64,000 nucleotides of DNA from Acinetobacter piscicola. Its GTDB lineage: Bacteria > Pseudomonadota > Gammaproteobacteria > Pseudomonadales > Moraxellaceae. The stretch spans positions 19,284 to 83,283 of the forward strand of contig NZ_KZ268708.1 of assembly GCF_002233755.1 (NCBI RefSeq). The letters run 5' to 3'. Below are positions 52,628-62,335 of this stretch, piece by piece. Numbering within the stretch: the stretch's first letter is position 1; the number at the start of each line of letters is the position of its first letter. A model generated the notes under the pieces. The model had not been told where the DNA came from and made no database searches. It was given only the letters and a program-made list of their open reading frames with translations. Position numbers and translations under genes: made by a program.

Positions 52628-53756
52628 AAATGTACTAATTACTGGCGGTGCTGGTTTCATCGGATCTAATTTGGCCTTAAAACTAATTGAAAAAGGCTAT
52701 CAAGTTACTGTGTTGGATAATTTGTCTCCACAAATTCATGGTGATAATCCAACGGAGACATCTCCTTTGTTTTTAAGTATTAAGGATAAAGTCAGATTTA
52801 TTCAAGGTACGGTTACGAGCAAAGAAGATTGGGAAAAAGCATTAAAAGGGCAAGATGCTATTGTTCATTATGCAGCAGAGACTGGTACTGGGCAATCTAT
52901 GTATGAAGTTGAAAAATATGTAGATGTCAATATTAATGGTACAGCTTTAATGCTTAACCTCTTGGTTAATGGGGCATATGCCATTAAAAAAGTCATAGTT
53001 GCTTCTTCACGTTCAATTTATGGTGAAGGTAAATATATTAGCAAAGAGCTTGGGGCTGTGTATCCTACTCAAAGAACAGCTGATTACATGGATAGTGGAG
53101 ATTTTGAGGTTAAATATCCAGAATCATCAGCATTAACATTAGTTGGAACAGATGAAGCGTCAAAAATACATCCTTCATCTGTTTATGGTATAACAAAGCA
53201 AAATCAAGAACAAATGGTTTTAACAGTATGTCCAACGATTGGAATTGCTGGCGTTGCTTTTAGATATCAGAATGTTTATGGGCCAGGCCAGTCGCTGAAG
53301 AATCCATATACAGGTATCTTATCTATTTTTTCTACTCAAATCAAAAATGGCAATAATATAAATATTTTTGAGGATGGTTTAGAAAGTCGAGACTTTGTTT
53401 ATATTGATGACGTTGTTGATGCTACTATTCTAGGTTTAGAAAAAGATGAAGCAAATAATCAGGTTTTTAATGTTGGAACAGGTATAGCAACGAATGTACT
53501 AACAGTTGCTAATGAATTAGTGAAAAATTATGGTATTGATGTTTCTATCAAAGTTTCAGGTAACTACCGTTTAGGTGATATTCGTCATAATTTTGCAGAT
53601 TTAAGCAAAATTAATAAGCTTCTTGGCTTTGAACCTCAAGTTTCATTTCAAGAAGGATTGAAGGTGTTTGCTGATTGGGTAAATACCCAAGAAATCCAAG
53701 AAGATATGTATCAAAAGTCTATTGATGAGATGAAGGCAAAAGGGCTATATAAATAA
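52617..53756 (+). CDS. NAD-dependent sugar epimerase, possibly dTDP-L-rhamnose 4-epimerase (WbiB-like)
   Basis: Extended SDR protein of 379 residues with [14 protein letters not shown] (residues 5-18), LDNLSPQIHGDN, IVHYAAETGTGQSMYE, SSRSIYGEGKY and the catalytic YGITK. The LDNLSPQIHG and GTGQSMYE segments recall dTDP-L-rhamnose 4-epimerases such as WbiB, which give dTDP-6-deoxy-L-talose. The presence of rmlBDAC in the same locus supports this. A UDP-sugar 4-epimerase is the main alternative. The ATG at 52617 (GGGA upstream) is chosen over the longer frame. Confidence 0.78.
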   Translation: MLIKNVLITGGAGFIGSNLALKLIEKGYQVTVLDNLSPQIHGDNPTETSPLFLSIKDKVRFIQGTVTSKEDWEKALKGQDAIVHYAAETGTGQSMYEVEKYVDVNINGTALMLNLLVNGAYAIKKVIVASSRSIYGEGKYISKELGAVYPTQRTADYMDSGDFEVKYPESSALTLVGTDEASKIHPSSVYGITKQNQEQMVLTVCPTIGIAGVAFRYQNVYGPGQSLKNPYTGILSIFSTQIKNGNNINIFEDGLESRDFVYIDDVVDATILGLEKDEANNQVFNVGTGIATNVLTVANELVKNYGIDVSIKVSGNYRLGDIRHNFADLSKINKLLGFEPQVSFQEGLKVFADWVNTQEIQEDMYQKSIDEMKAKGLYK

Positions 53757-53757
53757 A

Positions 53758-54798
53758 ATGAAAAACCTAGAGCATCTAAAAGGGAAAAAAATATTATTTT
53801 TTTGTGTACAATCGTTTAACTTAGAAAAAGATATAGTTAAACAGTTAGAGAGGCACGGTGCTCTAGTTACATATTTTGATGAAAGACCCGCAAATAATAA
53901 TTTCACAAAAGGCATGATTCGCATCAATAGAAATTTTTTGCAAAAAAGAATCAATAAATATTATGAAAAAATTTTAAAACTGATAAAAAATGAAGAATTT
54001 GATTTTTTATTGGTTAATCGTGGGGAGGTTGTCCCTAAATTTTTTCTAGAAAAATTTATAAAGTCGCAGCCGAAATGTCAACGCATATTTTATACTTGGG
54101 ATAGTTTTGGAAATCATAGTCATGGACTATCAATTTTAGAGTATTTTCATAAGAAATTTACGTTTGATCAAAAAGATGCTCATAAGTATGGGCTAGGGTT
54201 CAGACCCTTATATTTTACCGATCGATACCGTGAAATTTATAAAAGTAAAATGACTAAGATTATTGATTTATTGTTTCTAGGCACGGCTCATTCTGATCGA
54301 TATATTATTAGCAATCAAATTGCAGGATGGTGCCAGGAAAATAAACTTACGGTTTTTAATTATTACTTCATGCAAGGAAGACTAGTCTATTTTTATAAAA
54401 AATATTTTGATCAGAGTTTCAAAATGTTTGACTTTAAGAAGTTAAGTTTTAAAAGTTTAACAGCTGAAGAAATTGTTCAATATTATGATAAGTCCAACGT
54501 CGTTTTAGATATTAGTCATCCAGGTCAGTCTGGTCTAACAATGCGTACTTTTGAAACGATTGGTGCTGGAAAAAAATTAATTACAACAAATATGAATATC
54601 AAAGATTATCCTTTTTATAATCCACAAAATATTTTTGTGTTTGATCGGAGTGAAATCAAATTAGATAAAGATTTTTTTCTTAATGAGTATGAGCCTCTTA
54701 GTAAAGAATTGTATGAAAAATGTTCTATTGATGGTTGGATAGAAGATGTTTTTTTTGGTGAGGAGCATAATTCTTGGAATATGAATAATCTACGGTAA
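53758..54798 (+). CDS. Probable glycosyltransferase (CgeB-like C-terminal region)
   Basis: The 346-residue cytoplasmic protein has an N-terminal Rossmann-like half (KKILFFCVQSFNLEKDIVKQ) and a C-terminal half with LDISHPGQSGLTMRTFETIGAGKKLITT (in part). The latter resembles the donor-binding region of CgeB-type GT-B glycosyltransferases. It is therefore assigned as the third transferase for repeat-unit assembly, with lower certainty than the two GT2 genes. It starts one base after the epimerase stop codon. A 270-base gap follows, ending this transcription block. AT-rich. Confidence 0.65.
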   Translation: MKNLEHLKGKKILFFCVQSFNLEKDIVKQLERHGALVTYFDERPANNNFTKGMIRINRNFLQKRINKYYEKILKLIKNEEFDFLLVNRGEVVPKFFLEKFIKSQPKCQRIFYTWDSFGNHSHGLSILEYFHKKFTFDQKDAHKYGLGFRPLYFTDRYREIYKSKMTKIIDLLFLGTAHSDRYIISNQIAGWCQENKLTVFNYYFMQGRLVYFYKKYFDQSFKMFDFKKLSFKSLTAEEIVQYYDKSNVVLDISHPGQSGLTMRTFETIGAGKKLITTNMNIKDYPFYNPQNIFVFDRSEIKLDKDFFLNEYEPLSKELYEKCSIDGWIEDVFFGEEHNSWNMNNLR

Positions 54799-54929
54799 AT
54801 TTTTTGGTCATAAATTCTTTTAATTTGCTAAAAGATATACACTGTATCATTGTTTACTTAGGCAGTAAGCTGAATTTTATTAGTAATTGTTTTAAGGAAA
54901 TTGATTTTTGTCGTATATATAGTTGAGGA

Positions 54930-54958
54930 TTAACAAGAAAATTGTGTTATTTTATACT
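54930..54958 (+). promoter_or_regulatory. Candidate sigma-70 promoter of the itrA-galE block
   Basis: TTAACA (54930-54935) and TATACT (54953-54958) are separated by 17 bases; each matches consensus at 5 of 6 positions. It lies in the 270-base gap before itrA, giving a leader of about 105 bases. This implies the conserved sugar-supply genes are transcribed independently of the variable block. Confidence 0.5.
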
Positions 54959-55068
54959 ATATTGAAATGAATTATTGACCCTCTCGTGGTGAAGCGATTT
55001 GTGTAAAATTAGTTTGGATTTAGGTTTTTAATAAAAATTATTGTAAATTATGGGTTTAGAAGAGACAA

Positions 55069-55689
55069 ATGAAAAGACTGTTTGATATCATTATTGCATC
55101 AATTGCATTGTTTTTACTCTCTCCAATTTTCATATTAGTTGCTTACAAAGTTCGTAAGAACCTAGGTTCCCCAATTTTTTTCTATCAAGAGCGACCTGGA
55201 AGAGGTTGTAAGCATTTTAAAATGATGAAATTTCGTTCAATGAAAAATGCATTTGATGAAAATGACAATCCATTGCCTGATGATCAACGGATTACTCCAT
55301 TTGGACATAAATTACGTTCGACCAGTTTGGATGAAATGCCACAATTGATTAACGTATTGAAAGGTGATATGAGTGTGGTAGGTCCTCGGCCTCAACTTCC
55401 AGAGTTTGTAGAACATTATACAGCTCATCAGATGCGTAGACATGAAGTCAAGCCAGGTATGACAGGTTTAGCTCAAGTCAGTGGTCGTAATAATTTATCT
55501 TGGGAAGAAAAATTTGATTTAGATGTAGAATATGTTGAAAAGCAATCGATCCTGTTTGATTTTAAAATTATGTTTAAAACAGTTGAAGTGATGTTGAAAA
55601 AAGAAGGTATAGACTCTCCAGATCAAGCTGTTGGTGCAAGTCGTTTTTCAGGTTCAGAAACGACAGATACTAAGTCTACAAATCGTTAA
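55069..55689 (+). CDS. itrA: Initiating sugar-phosphate transferase ItrA (polyprenyl glycosylphosphotransferase)
   Basis: Membrane enzyme of 206 residues that starts capsule synthesis by moving a sugar 1-phosphate to undecaprenyl phosphate. It has one N-terminal re-entrant hydrophobic helix (MKRLFDIIIASIALFLLSPI) and the PglC/WcaJ C-terminal domain signatures FYQERPGRGC, KFRSM, LRSTSLDEMPQL and VVGPRPQLPE. The sugar transferred (e.g. GlcNAc or GalNAc) cannot be told with confidence. AAGAG lies upstream of the ATG. It heads the conserved plus-strand block. Confidence 0.92.
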   Translation: MKRLFDIIIASIALFLLSPIFILVAYKVRKNLGSPIFFYQERPGRGCKHFKMMKFRSMKNAFDENDNPLPDDQRITPFGHKLRSTSLDEMPQLINVLKGDMSVVGPRPQLPEFVEHYTAHQMRRHEVKPGMTGLAQVSGRNNLSWEEKFDLDVEYVEKQSILFDFKIMFKTVEVMLKKEGIDSPDQAVGASRFSGSETTDTKSTNR

Positions 55690-55711
55690 TATAGTGTTAT
55701 TAAAGTAAATT

Positions 55712-56587
55712 ATGATTAAGAAAGCTATTCTTCCTGTTGCTGGTTTAGGTACACGTTTTTTACCTGCGAGTAAGTCTATCCCTAAAGAAATGGTCACGGT
55801 CGTTGATCGTCCTGCGATTGAATATGTCATCAAAGAAGCGGTTGTAGCAGGGATTGAAGAAATTATTTTAGTTACGCATTCTTCAAAAGCGTCGATAGAA
55901 AATTATTTTGATCGTAATTTTGAGCTTGAAACCACATTGGAAAATAAAAAGAAATTTGATTTACTCAAAGAAATTACAGAAATTTTACCCAAACATGTGA
56001 GTGTGATTAGTGTGCGCCAACCACAACCATTGGGTTTGGGACATGCTGTTTTATGTGCGAAATCAGTTGTGGGTGATGAAGATTTTGCAGTGCTTTTACC
56101 TGATGTATTGGTAAAAGAGAGTCATGCAGAAAATGATTTAGCGCGAATGATTCAGCGTTTTGATGCATCGAAAGCAGCGCAAATTATGGTCGAGGCGGTG
56201 CCTGATCACCTTGTGGATCAATATGGTATTGTTGATGTTGTTCATTCACCTAAAGAAGGTGAAAGTATTGTGATGCAAGGTATTGTTGAAAAACCAGCTG
56301 TAGATAAAGCACCTTCTAATTTATCAGTGGTTGGTCGTTATGTTCTTCCTGCCAAAATCATGCAGTTGTTAGAACAGACGCCTAAAGGTGCGGGTAATGA
56401 GATTCAATTGACCGATGCGATTGCAGCTTTACAAAAATTAGAAAATGTTGAAGCGTATCGTATGAAGGGACAGACTTTCGACTGCGGTAGTAAAATTGGT
56501 TATTTAAAAGCAGTCTTGCACTATGGTGTAGAACATCCTAAATTAGGTGAAGAATTCAAACAACTCATTAAAGAGTTGAATCTATAA
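55712..56587 (+). CDS. galU: UTP-glucose-1-phosphate uridylyltransferase
   Basis: Makes UDP-glucose from glucose 1-phosphate and UTP. The 291-residue protein carries the nucleotidyltransferase motif PVAGLGTRFLPASKSIPKEM (about residues 8-27), YVIKEAVVAGIEE, PDVLVK, and the catalytic-region sequences IVEKPAVDKAPSN and GNEIQLTDAI. Standard second gene of the conserved capsule block, 22 bases after itrA. Confidence 0.97.
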   Translation: MIKKAILPVAGLGTRFLPASKSIPKEMVTVVDRPAIEYVIKEAVVAGIEEIILVTHSSKASIENYFDRNFELETTLENKKKFDLLKEITEILPKHVSVISVRQPQPLGLGHAVLCAKSVVGDEDFAVLLPDVLVKESHAENDLARMIQRFDASKAAQIMVEAVPDHLVDQYGIVDVVHSPKEGESIVMQGIVEKPAVDKAPSNLSVVGRYVLPAKIMQLLEQTPKGAGNEIQLTDAIAALQKLENVEAYRMKGQTFDCGSKIGYLKAVLHYGVEHPKLGEEFKQLIKELNL

Positions 56588-56602
56588 AGTATTGGATCAG
56601 AT

Positions 56603-57862
56603 ATGAATATTTGTGTTTTTGGCACAACCCTTCAAGCTGGCGTAATTGCTGGCTTGTTTGCAGAATATGGGCATCAAGTCTATTGGTGTCCTCAAATTTT
56701 GACTGAAAACCAAACTTCAGTGCATTATCAAGATGAAAATTTAAATCAGCTTATACATAAACAAATTAAAAATAACTCATTGCAATTGGTGAGCTTAAAA
56801 GAGATCAATTTACACAGTGATGTGTTTGTTTTTAGTTTTAACCCAACAGAATTTGATCAAGCGATTATTTTAGCGGAAGAATTAAAAACACAGCCGATTA
56901 TTCACCCTAAACTGATGATTAATGGTTCAACTTTTGGTTTAGAAGGGACGGAAAAACTCAAGCAAATTTTGGCCACAGATCATTGGGCTTATTTACCAGA
57001 TACTATTCAAGAAGGGAATGCGATCCAAAGTTTTATGGATCTAAAGCAAATTATTGTGGGTGTTGATCAAGAAGAAACACAAAAAGAGATTAAAGAACTA
57101 CTTCGCCCATTTTTCCAATTAAAGCAACAATATCTATTTATGCCCTTTTTAGATGCTGAATTTACTAAGTTAAGTATTTCTGGCATGTTGGCAACGCGGA
57201 TTAGCTATATGAACGATATGGCGCAAGTTGCAGAAAAATTAAATATTGATATCCAAAATGTGAAACAGGGTTTGGCTGCGGATAGTCGTATTGGTGCAAC
57301 TTATCTTTCTCCGGGTGTGGGTTTTGGTGGGGAGAATTTTTCTCATGATATTTTAACACTCACAGGTACTGTGGCAGGTTCAGGTATTAAAAGCCAACTG
57401 CTTGACCAAGTGTGGAATATTAACGAACAACAAAAAGAAATTTTGTTTAGAAAATTCTGGAATTACTACCAAGGGCAATTAACGGGTAAAGTCGTTGCGA
57501 TTTGGGGGGCTTCTTTTAAAGAAAATACTTCTAGTGTTGATAATTCGCCAATTCACACCATGCTTGCAGCGCTTTGGGCACAAGGGGTTACGGTAAAGTT
57601 GCATGACCCACAAGCTTTAGAAAAAATTTCTGAGCTTTATGGTGAGCGTTCGGATTTAATCTTATGTAATAACCAATATCAAGCAACAGAACAAGCTCAT
57701 GCTTTATGTATATTGACCGCTTGGAAACAATATTGGAGTCCTGATTACTTGCAACTTTTACAGAAAATGGCGCATCCGTTGATTCTTGATGGTCGAAATA
57801 TTTTGGATCCCGATTTTGTCAAAGCGCAAGGTTTTGCTTACCAAGGGGTTGGTCGAGTATGA
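56603..57862 (+). CDS. ugd: UDP-glucose 6-dehydrogenase-like protein (Ugd of the capsule locus), atypical active site
   Basis: Nucleotide-sugar dehydrogenase family, 419 residues, in the position of ugd in Acinetobacter capsule loci. Family features are the [18 protein letters not shown] central helix (about 188-205) and the C-terminal UDP-binding [14 protein letters not shown] and DGRNILDP. The usual catalytic motif GGSCFPKD is GGENFSHD here (242-249), so the nucleophilic cysteine is Asn245. The N-terminal nucleotide-binding GxGYVG is also replaced (FGTTLQAG). From memory, Acinetobacter capsule Ugd proteins share this. Canonical UDP-glucuronate formation is therefore not certain. Confidence 0.8.
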   Translation: MNICVFGTTLQAGVIAGLFAEYGHQVYWCPQILTENQTSVHYQDENLNQLIHKQIKNNSLQLVSLKEINLHSDVFVFSFNPTEFDQAIILAEELKTQPIIHPKLMINGSTFGLEGTEKLKQILATDHWAYLPDTIQEGNAIQSFMDLKQIIVGVDQEETQKEIKELLRPFFQLKQQYLFMPFLDAEFTKLSISGMLATRISYMNDMAQVAEKLNIDIQNVKQGLAADSRIGATYLSPGVGFGGENFSHDILTLTGTVAGSGIKSQLLDQVWNINEQQKEILFRKFWNYYQGQLTGKVVAIWGASFKENTSSVDNSPIHTMLAALWAQGVTVKLHDPQALEKISELYGERSDLILCNNQYQATEQAHALCILTAWKQYWSPDYLQLLQKMAHPLILDGRNILDPDFVKAQGFAYQGVGRV

Positions 57863-59517
57863 TAAATTCTATGTTAGGTATTGATCAAAACGAGCAAAAT
57901 TTACAGCAGTTGCAAGACAAAGCTGTGATACAACAACAATTGCGTTTAACAGATTTATTTGAAAAAGATACGCAACGTTTTGAAAAGTTTTCAGTGCATT
58001 TTAATCAATTGAGTTTTGATTATAGTAAACATCGCATAAATCAAGAAACACGTGCTGATTTATTTAAATTTGCTGATTCAAAATTATTAAAAGAATGGAT
58101 CAAACGATTATTTACCGAAGAATCAATTAACTATACAGAAGGTCGAGCGGCGATGCATTGGGCATTACGCTTACCGAAAGATGATCAAGATTATCCTGAA
58201 TTAGCTGAACAGGTCCATCAGCAATTAGATCGCATGTATCAACTTGTTGAAAAAATACATGTAGGACAATGCCGTGGTGCTACAGGTGAAGTGATTCAGG
58301 ATGTGGTCAATATCGGTGTTGGTGGTTCTGATCTTGGGCCATTAATGGTCAGCCATGCTTTATCCGATTATAAGGTAAGTACTGCTAAACCCTTAAAAAT
58401 ACATTTTGTGTCAACCATGGATGGTAGTCAGCTTTCTGATTTATTACATCAACTTCGACCTGAAACCACCTTATTTATTATTTCCTCAAAATCATTTGGG
58501 ACTATTGATACATTATCTAATGCTCAAACGGTGCGCCAATGGCTAGAGAAAGCTTTAGGCACGCAGCAGAGCGTTGTTCGACATCATTTTGTGGGGGTTT
58601 CAACTAAACCAGAAAAAATGACAGCGTGGGGAATTGCTGAAGACAATCAGTTCTTACTTTGGGATTGGGTGGGCGGTCGATATTCGCTTTGGTCATGCAT
58701 TGGTTTACCAATAGCTTTACAGATAGGTGTTGATGGATTTAAGCGGCTACTCGCAGGTGCTTATGCGATTGATCAGCATTTTCAAAAAGCATCTTTTGAA
58801 CAAAATATTCCCGTATTAATGGGTTTGCTTGGTGTTTGGAATAATAATTTTTTGAATATTCAAACCCATGCAGTCTTGCCTTATGATGGTCGCTTAAAAT
58901 ATTTTGCTTCTTATTTACAGCAACTTGAAATGGAGTCGAATGGCAAATCGATTCAACGCAATAATGAAAAAGTGGATTTAAATACTTGTCCAATCGTATG
59001 GGGGGAAGTCGGTCCAAATGCACAACATGCTTTTTATCAACTCCTTCATCAAGGGACACATGCAGTAAGTTGTGATTTTATTGCACCTGTGCAACGTTAT
59101 AATGCCAATCAATTTACTTATGCAGAAAGTGCTGAATCGTTGACTGAGCAACATCATTTGGCATTATCCAATTGTTTGGCGCAGTCACGATTATTGGCTT
59201 TTGGTAATAAAGCATTAAATGTAGATGAGCTATCACAATTAGCGTTGTATCAACAATATGAAGGCAATCAACCCAGTTCAACTTTGTTATTACAAGAGTT
59301 GAATCCATATAGTTTAGGTATGTTGATTGCGCTTTATGAGCATAAAGTTTTTGTGCAATCTGTGATCTGGAATATTAATCCATTTGATCAATGGGGCGTT
59401 GAAAAAGGCAAAGAAATTGCCAATCAATTGCTTCCAATTCTGAGTGGTAAAGAAAAAGATATTTCTCAGCTTGATGCTTCAACGCAAGGTTTAATCAAAA
59501 TCTTACTAGGTAAATAA
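57859..59517 (+). CDS. gpi: Glucose-6-phosphate isomerase
   Basis: Interconverts glucose 6-phosphate and fructose 6-phosphate, providing precursor for UDP-GlcNAc and UDP-glucose routes. The 552-residue protein has the family signatures [39 protein letters not shown], the catalytic-region LLGVWNNNF and, near the end, [17 protein letters not shown] (catalytic Lys). It overlaps ugd by four bases (ATGA). Cytoplasmic. This is the fourth gene of the conserved block. Confidence 0.97.
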   Translation: MINSMLGIDQNEQNLQQLQDKAVIQQQLRLTDLFEKDTQRFEKFSVHFNQLSFDYSKHRINQETRADLFKFADSKLLKEWIKRLFTEESINYTEGRAAMHWALRLPKDDQDYPELAEQVHQQLDRMYQLVEKIHVGQCRGATGEVIQDVVNIGVGGSDLGPLMVSHALSDYKVSTAKPLKIHFVSTMDGSQLSDLLHQLRPETTLFIISSKSFGTIDTLSNAQTVRQWLEKALGTQQSVVRHHFVGVSTKPEKMTAWGIAEDNQFLLWDWVGGRYSLWSCIGLPIALQIGVDGFKRLLAGAYAIDQHFQKASFEQNIPVLMGLLGVWNNNFLNIQTHAVLPYDGRLKYFASYLQQLEMESNGKSIQRNNEKVDLNTCPIVWGEVGPNAQHAFYQLLHQGTHAVSCDFIAPVQRYNANQFTYAESAESLTEQHHLALSNCLAQSRLLAFGNKALNVDELSQLALYQQYEGNQPSSTLLLQELNPYSLGMLIALYEHKVFVQSVIWNINPFDQWGVEKGKEIANQLLPILSGKEKDISQLDASTQGLIKILLGK

Positions 59518-59535
59518 TAACGATACTGAAAAATT

Positions 59536-60555
59536 ATGGCGAGTATTTTAGTCACTGGCGGTGCGGGCTATATCGGTTCGCATACTTGTGTTGAGTTGCT
59601 TGAAGCTGGGTATGAGGTGATTGTTTTAGACAATCTATCAAATAGTTCAGAAGAATCATTAAAACGTGTGCAAGAATTGACTGGGAAGGCTCTTAAATTT
59701 ATTCAAGGTGATATTCGAAATCAAAATGACTTAGATCAAGTTTTTTCATCTAATCAAATTGATGCGGTGATGCATTTTGCGGGCCTAAAAGCAGTAGATG
59801 AAAGTCAACAAATACCACTAAGTTATTTTGATAATAACATTGCTGGATCAATACAGTTGGTTCAAGCAATGGAACGTGCCAATGTCTTTAATTTGGTGTT
59901 TAGCTCTTCAGCGATAGTTTACGATGAAGGAAATATTTCTCCTTTAGATGAAACGATGCCGACAGGTATGCCATCCAATAATTATGGTTATACTAAGCTG
60001 ATTGTTGAGCAGTTATTAGAAAAATTGTCGATTGCAGATGAGCGTTGGTCGATTGCTTTATTGCGTTATTTCAATCCTGTTGGTGCGCATAAAAGTGGTC
60101 GTATTGGTGAAGACCCTCAAGGTATTCCAAATAATTTAATGCCTTATGTAACGCAAGTTGCGGTTGGTCGTCGTGAAAAACTTTCAATTTATGGTAATGA
60201 TTACGATACAGTTGATGGTACTGGTGTTCGTGATTATATCCATGTTGTAGATTTGGCAAATGCACATTTATGTGCATTGAATAATCGTTTGGCAGCTCAA
60301 GGCTGTAGAGCTTGGAATGTAGGAACGGGTAATGGTTCGTCTGTTCTGGAAGTGAAAAATACCTTTGAGCAAGTGAATGGCGTTACAGTCGCTTATGAAA
60401 TCGCACCACGTCGCTCAGGTGATGTAGCAACATCTTTTGCGAATAATGCTCGAGCGGTGAGTGAACTGGGTTGGACACCAAAATATAAACTAGAAGATAT
60501 GCTAGCTGACAGTTGGAATTGGCAAAAACAAAATCCAACAGGCTATAAGGCTTAG
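59536..60555 (+). CDS. galE: UDP-glucose/UDP-GlcNAc 4-epimerase (GalE/Gne1)
   Basis: Interconverts UDP-glucose and UDP-galactose, and possibly the N-acetylated forms (called gne1 in A. baumannii capsule nomenclature). The 339-residue extended SDR protein has LVTGGAGYIGSHTC (residues 5-18), MHFAGLKAV, the catalytic Ser in SSSAIVYDEG and YGYTK, and ALLRYFNPVGAHKSGRIGEDP. The usual SSSATVYG has become SSSAIVYD. Last gene of the plus-strand block before a bidirectional terminator. Confidence 0.94.
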   Translation: MASILVTGGAGYIGSHTCVELLEAGYEVIVLDNLSNSSEESLKRVQELTGKALKFIQGDIRNQNDLDQVFSSNQIDAVMHFAGLKAVDESQQIPLSYFDNNIAGSIQLVQAMERANVFNLVFSSSAIVYDEGNISPLDETMPTGMPSNNYGYTKLIVEQLLEKLSIADERWSIALLRYFNPVGAHKSGRIGEDPQGIPNNLMPYVTQVAVGRREKLSIYGNDYDTVDGTGVRDYIHVVDLANAHLCALNNRLAAQGCRAWNVGTGNGSSVLEVKNTFEQVNGVTVAYEIAPRRSGDVATSFANNARAVSELGWTPKYKLEDMLADSWNWQKQNPTGYKA

Positions 60556-60580
60556 TTTTCTACAATATTTTCCTCACAAT

Positions 60581-60608
60581 AAAATAGGCGCTCAAGGCGC
60601 CTATTTTA
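60581..60608. terminator. Bidirectional terminator between galE and pgm
   Basis: AAAATAGGCGC and GCGCCTATTTT pair perfectly around a short loop (TCAAG) between the two convergent stop codons. Confidence 0.9.
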
Positions 60609-60624
60609 TATTTAAAATTGAGAA

Positions 60625-61995
60625 TTAACCTTGAATCAACCGTGTCAATTCATCTACATAATCTTGCATTGGTTTTGGATTTTTATCCGCACGACTTTCA
60701 ATATTCAAACGTAATAGTGGTTCAGTATTGGATGCACGAACATTCAAACGCCAAGCGCCGAAGTCTAAACTTACCCCATCCGTTTTATCAATGGCAGGAT
60801 TTTGATCTGAAAAATAATCAAAGATTTTTTGAATGGTAATTTGAGTATCAGTCACTTTAAAGTTGATTTCACCACTACATGGGAAACGTTCAATCATGCC
60901 TTCAACTAAGCTTGATAATGATTGCTGAGTTTCAGAAAGTACGACAATCGCCAATAACCATGGAATCATGCCACTGTCACAATACGCAAAATCACGGAAA
61001 TAGTGATGTGCACTCATTTCACCACCATAGACAGCATTATTTTCACGCATTACGTCTTTGATGAAGGCATGGCCAGATTTGGATTGAACCGCGATTCCTT
61101 TATATTGCTCTACAATATCTAAAGTATTCCAAACTAAGCGAGGGTCGTGAACAATTTTTTCTCCAGCTTGTTTAAGTAAAAAGGCTTGAGCAAGTAAACC
61201 CACAATATAATAACCTTCAATAAATTGCCCTTTTTCATCAAATAAAAAGCAACGATCAAAGTCACCATCCCAAGCAATCCCCATATCCGCTTGATGTGCT
61301 AATACAGCATCACGAGTACTGTCACGATTTTCAACTAAAATAGGGTTAGGAATACCATTTGGGAAAGTACCATCTGGTTGATTATGAATTTTTATAAATT
61401 CTATAGGTATATTGAGTTGCTTGAATTTTTCCTCAATTGCATCCACAACATGGCCAGCAGCACCATTTCCAGCATTCATCACAAGTTTAAGTGGGCGAAT
61501 CTTTGCTGGATCAATATATGTAAGTAAATGATCAATAAATTCAGGAAGAATATTATATTTTTGAGTCGTTCCTTTTTGAGTAACTTCAATAAAATCTTCT
61601 GATTCAGCCAGTGCTTGAATGTCTTTTAAACCCGTATCCGCGCTGATTGGTCGTGCATTTTCACGCACTAATTTCATACCATTATAATCCATTGGATTAT
61701 GACTGGCAGTGATTTCAATGCCGCCTTGAACGTCGAGATGGAATGCACCAAAGTAAACTTCTTCTGTTCCAGTCATCCCTAAATCAAGTACGTTAATCCC
61801 TGCATCATTTAGACCGCGAATCGTTGCTTGTTTTAAATCTTCACTGGTTAAACGAACATCACAGCCCACAACAACTGTTTTCGGTTGATAAATTTGCCCA
61901 TAAGCACGACCAATTTTATATGCAATTTCTTCATTCAATTCCGTGCCAAGTTTTCCACGAATGTCATAGGCTTTAAAACAAGTAAGTGATGCCAT
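60625..61995 (-). CDS. pgm: Phosphomannomutase/phosphoglucomutase
   Basis: Moves phosphate between C1 and C6 of hexoses, linking gpi products to GalU and RmlA substrates (glucose 1-phosphate). The 456-residue alpha-D-phosphohexomutase has the phosphoserine loop TASHNP (Ser98), the metal loop DGDFDRC (about residue 245), the sugar-binding [10 protein letters not shown] and the phosphate-binding [10 protein letters not shown] at the C-terminus. It resembles AlgC-type dual-specificity mutases. It is the conserved right-hand boundary gene of the locus, convergent with galE. Confidence 0.94.
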   Translation of the reverse strand: MASLTCFKAYDIRGKLGTELNEEIAYKIGRAYGQIYQPKTVVVGCDVRLTSEDLKQATIRGLNDAGINVLDLGMTGTEEVYFGAFHLDVQGGIEITASHNPMDYNGMKLVRENARPISADTGLKDIQALAESEDFIEVTQKGTTQKYNILPEFIDHLLTYIDPAKIRPLKLVMNAGNGAAGHVVDAIEEKFKQLNIPIEFIKIHNQPDGTFPNGIPNPILVENRDSTRDAVLAHQADMGIAWDGDFDRCFLFDEKGQFIEGYYIVGLLAQAFLLKQAGEKIVHDPRLVWNTLDIVEQYKGIAVQSKSGHAFIKDVMRENNAVYGGEMSAHHYFRDFAYCDSGMIPWLLAIVVLSETQQSLSSLVEGMIERFPCSGEINFKVTDTQITIQKIFDYFSDQNPAIDKTDGVSLDFGAWRLNVRASNTEPLLRLNIESRADKNPKPMQDYVDELTRLIQG

Positions 61996-62335
61996 GTTTG
62001 CTCATTTCTTATGATTTAAAAAGACATAATTATACATGATGCCTTATGACAGGATTTGGAATATTTGTTCAGCTTTCATTGCATTGGGCTGAAACGTCCT
62101 CATGATGGTTTCTTTTGAAATATTAATAAACAAATAATTAAAAAAAAATAATGAATAGATTAAAAAAAAACCAGCGATAAATTAATAAGTTATTTACATA
62201 AAAATTGAATCGATTCTTATTCATCTATAAAAACAGAGGTTGAATAGTATTTTAATGTTTGTTTTGTGACATAAGTCACATTATTATGTCATGGATTATA
62301 TCTTTTTTCATATTTTATAAAAATGAGGCTACATA
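61996..62335. other. Regulatory intergenic region between pgm and the Bap-like gene
   Basis: This AT-rich 340-base divergent region carries no gene and contains poly-A stretches around 62140-62180. A perfect CRP-consensus palindrome at 62265-62280 is listed separately. In A. baumannii, lldP is normally next to pgm, so the gene order here differs. Confidence 0.55.
62265..62280 (+). promoter_or_regulatory. CRP/Vfr-type binding site upstream of the Bap-like gene
   Basis: TGTGACATAAGTCACA fits the CRP consensus TGTGA-N6-TCACA exactly. It ends 55 bases before the ATG of the Bap-like gene. Depending on the promoter, it could activate or repress that gene in response to cAMP. Confidence 0.6.
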
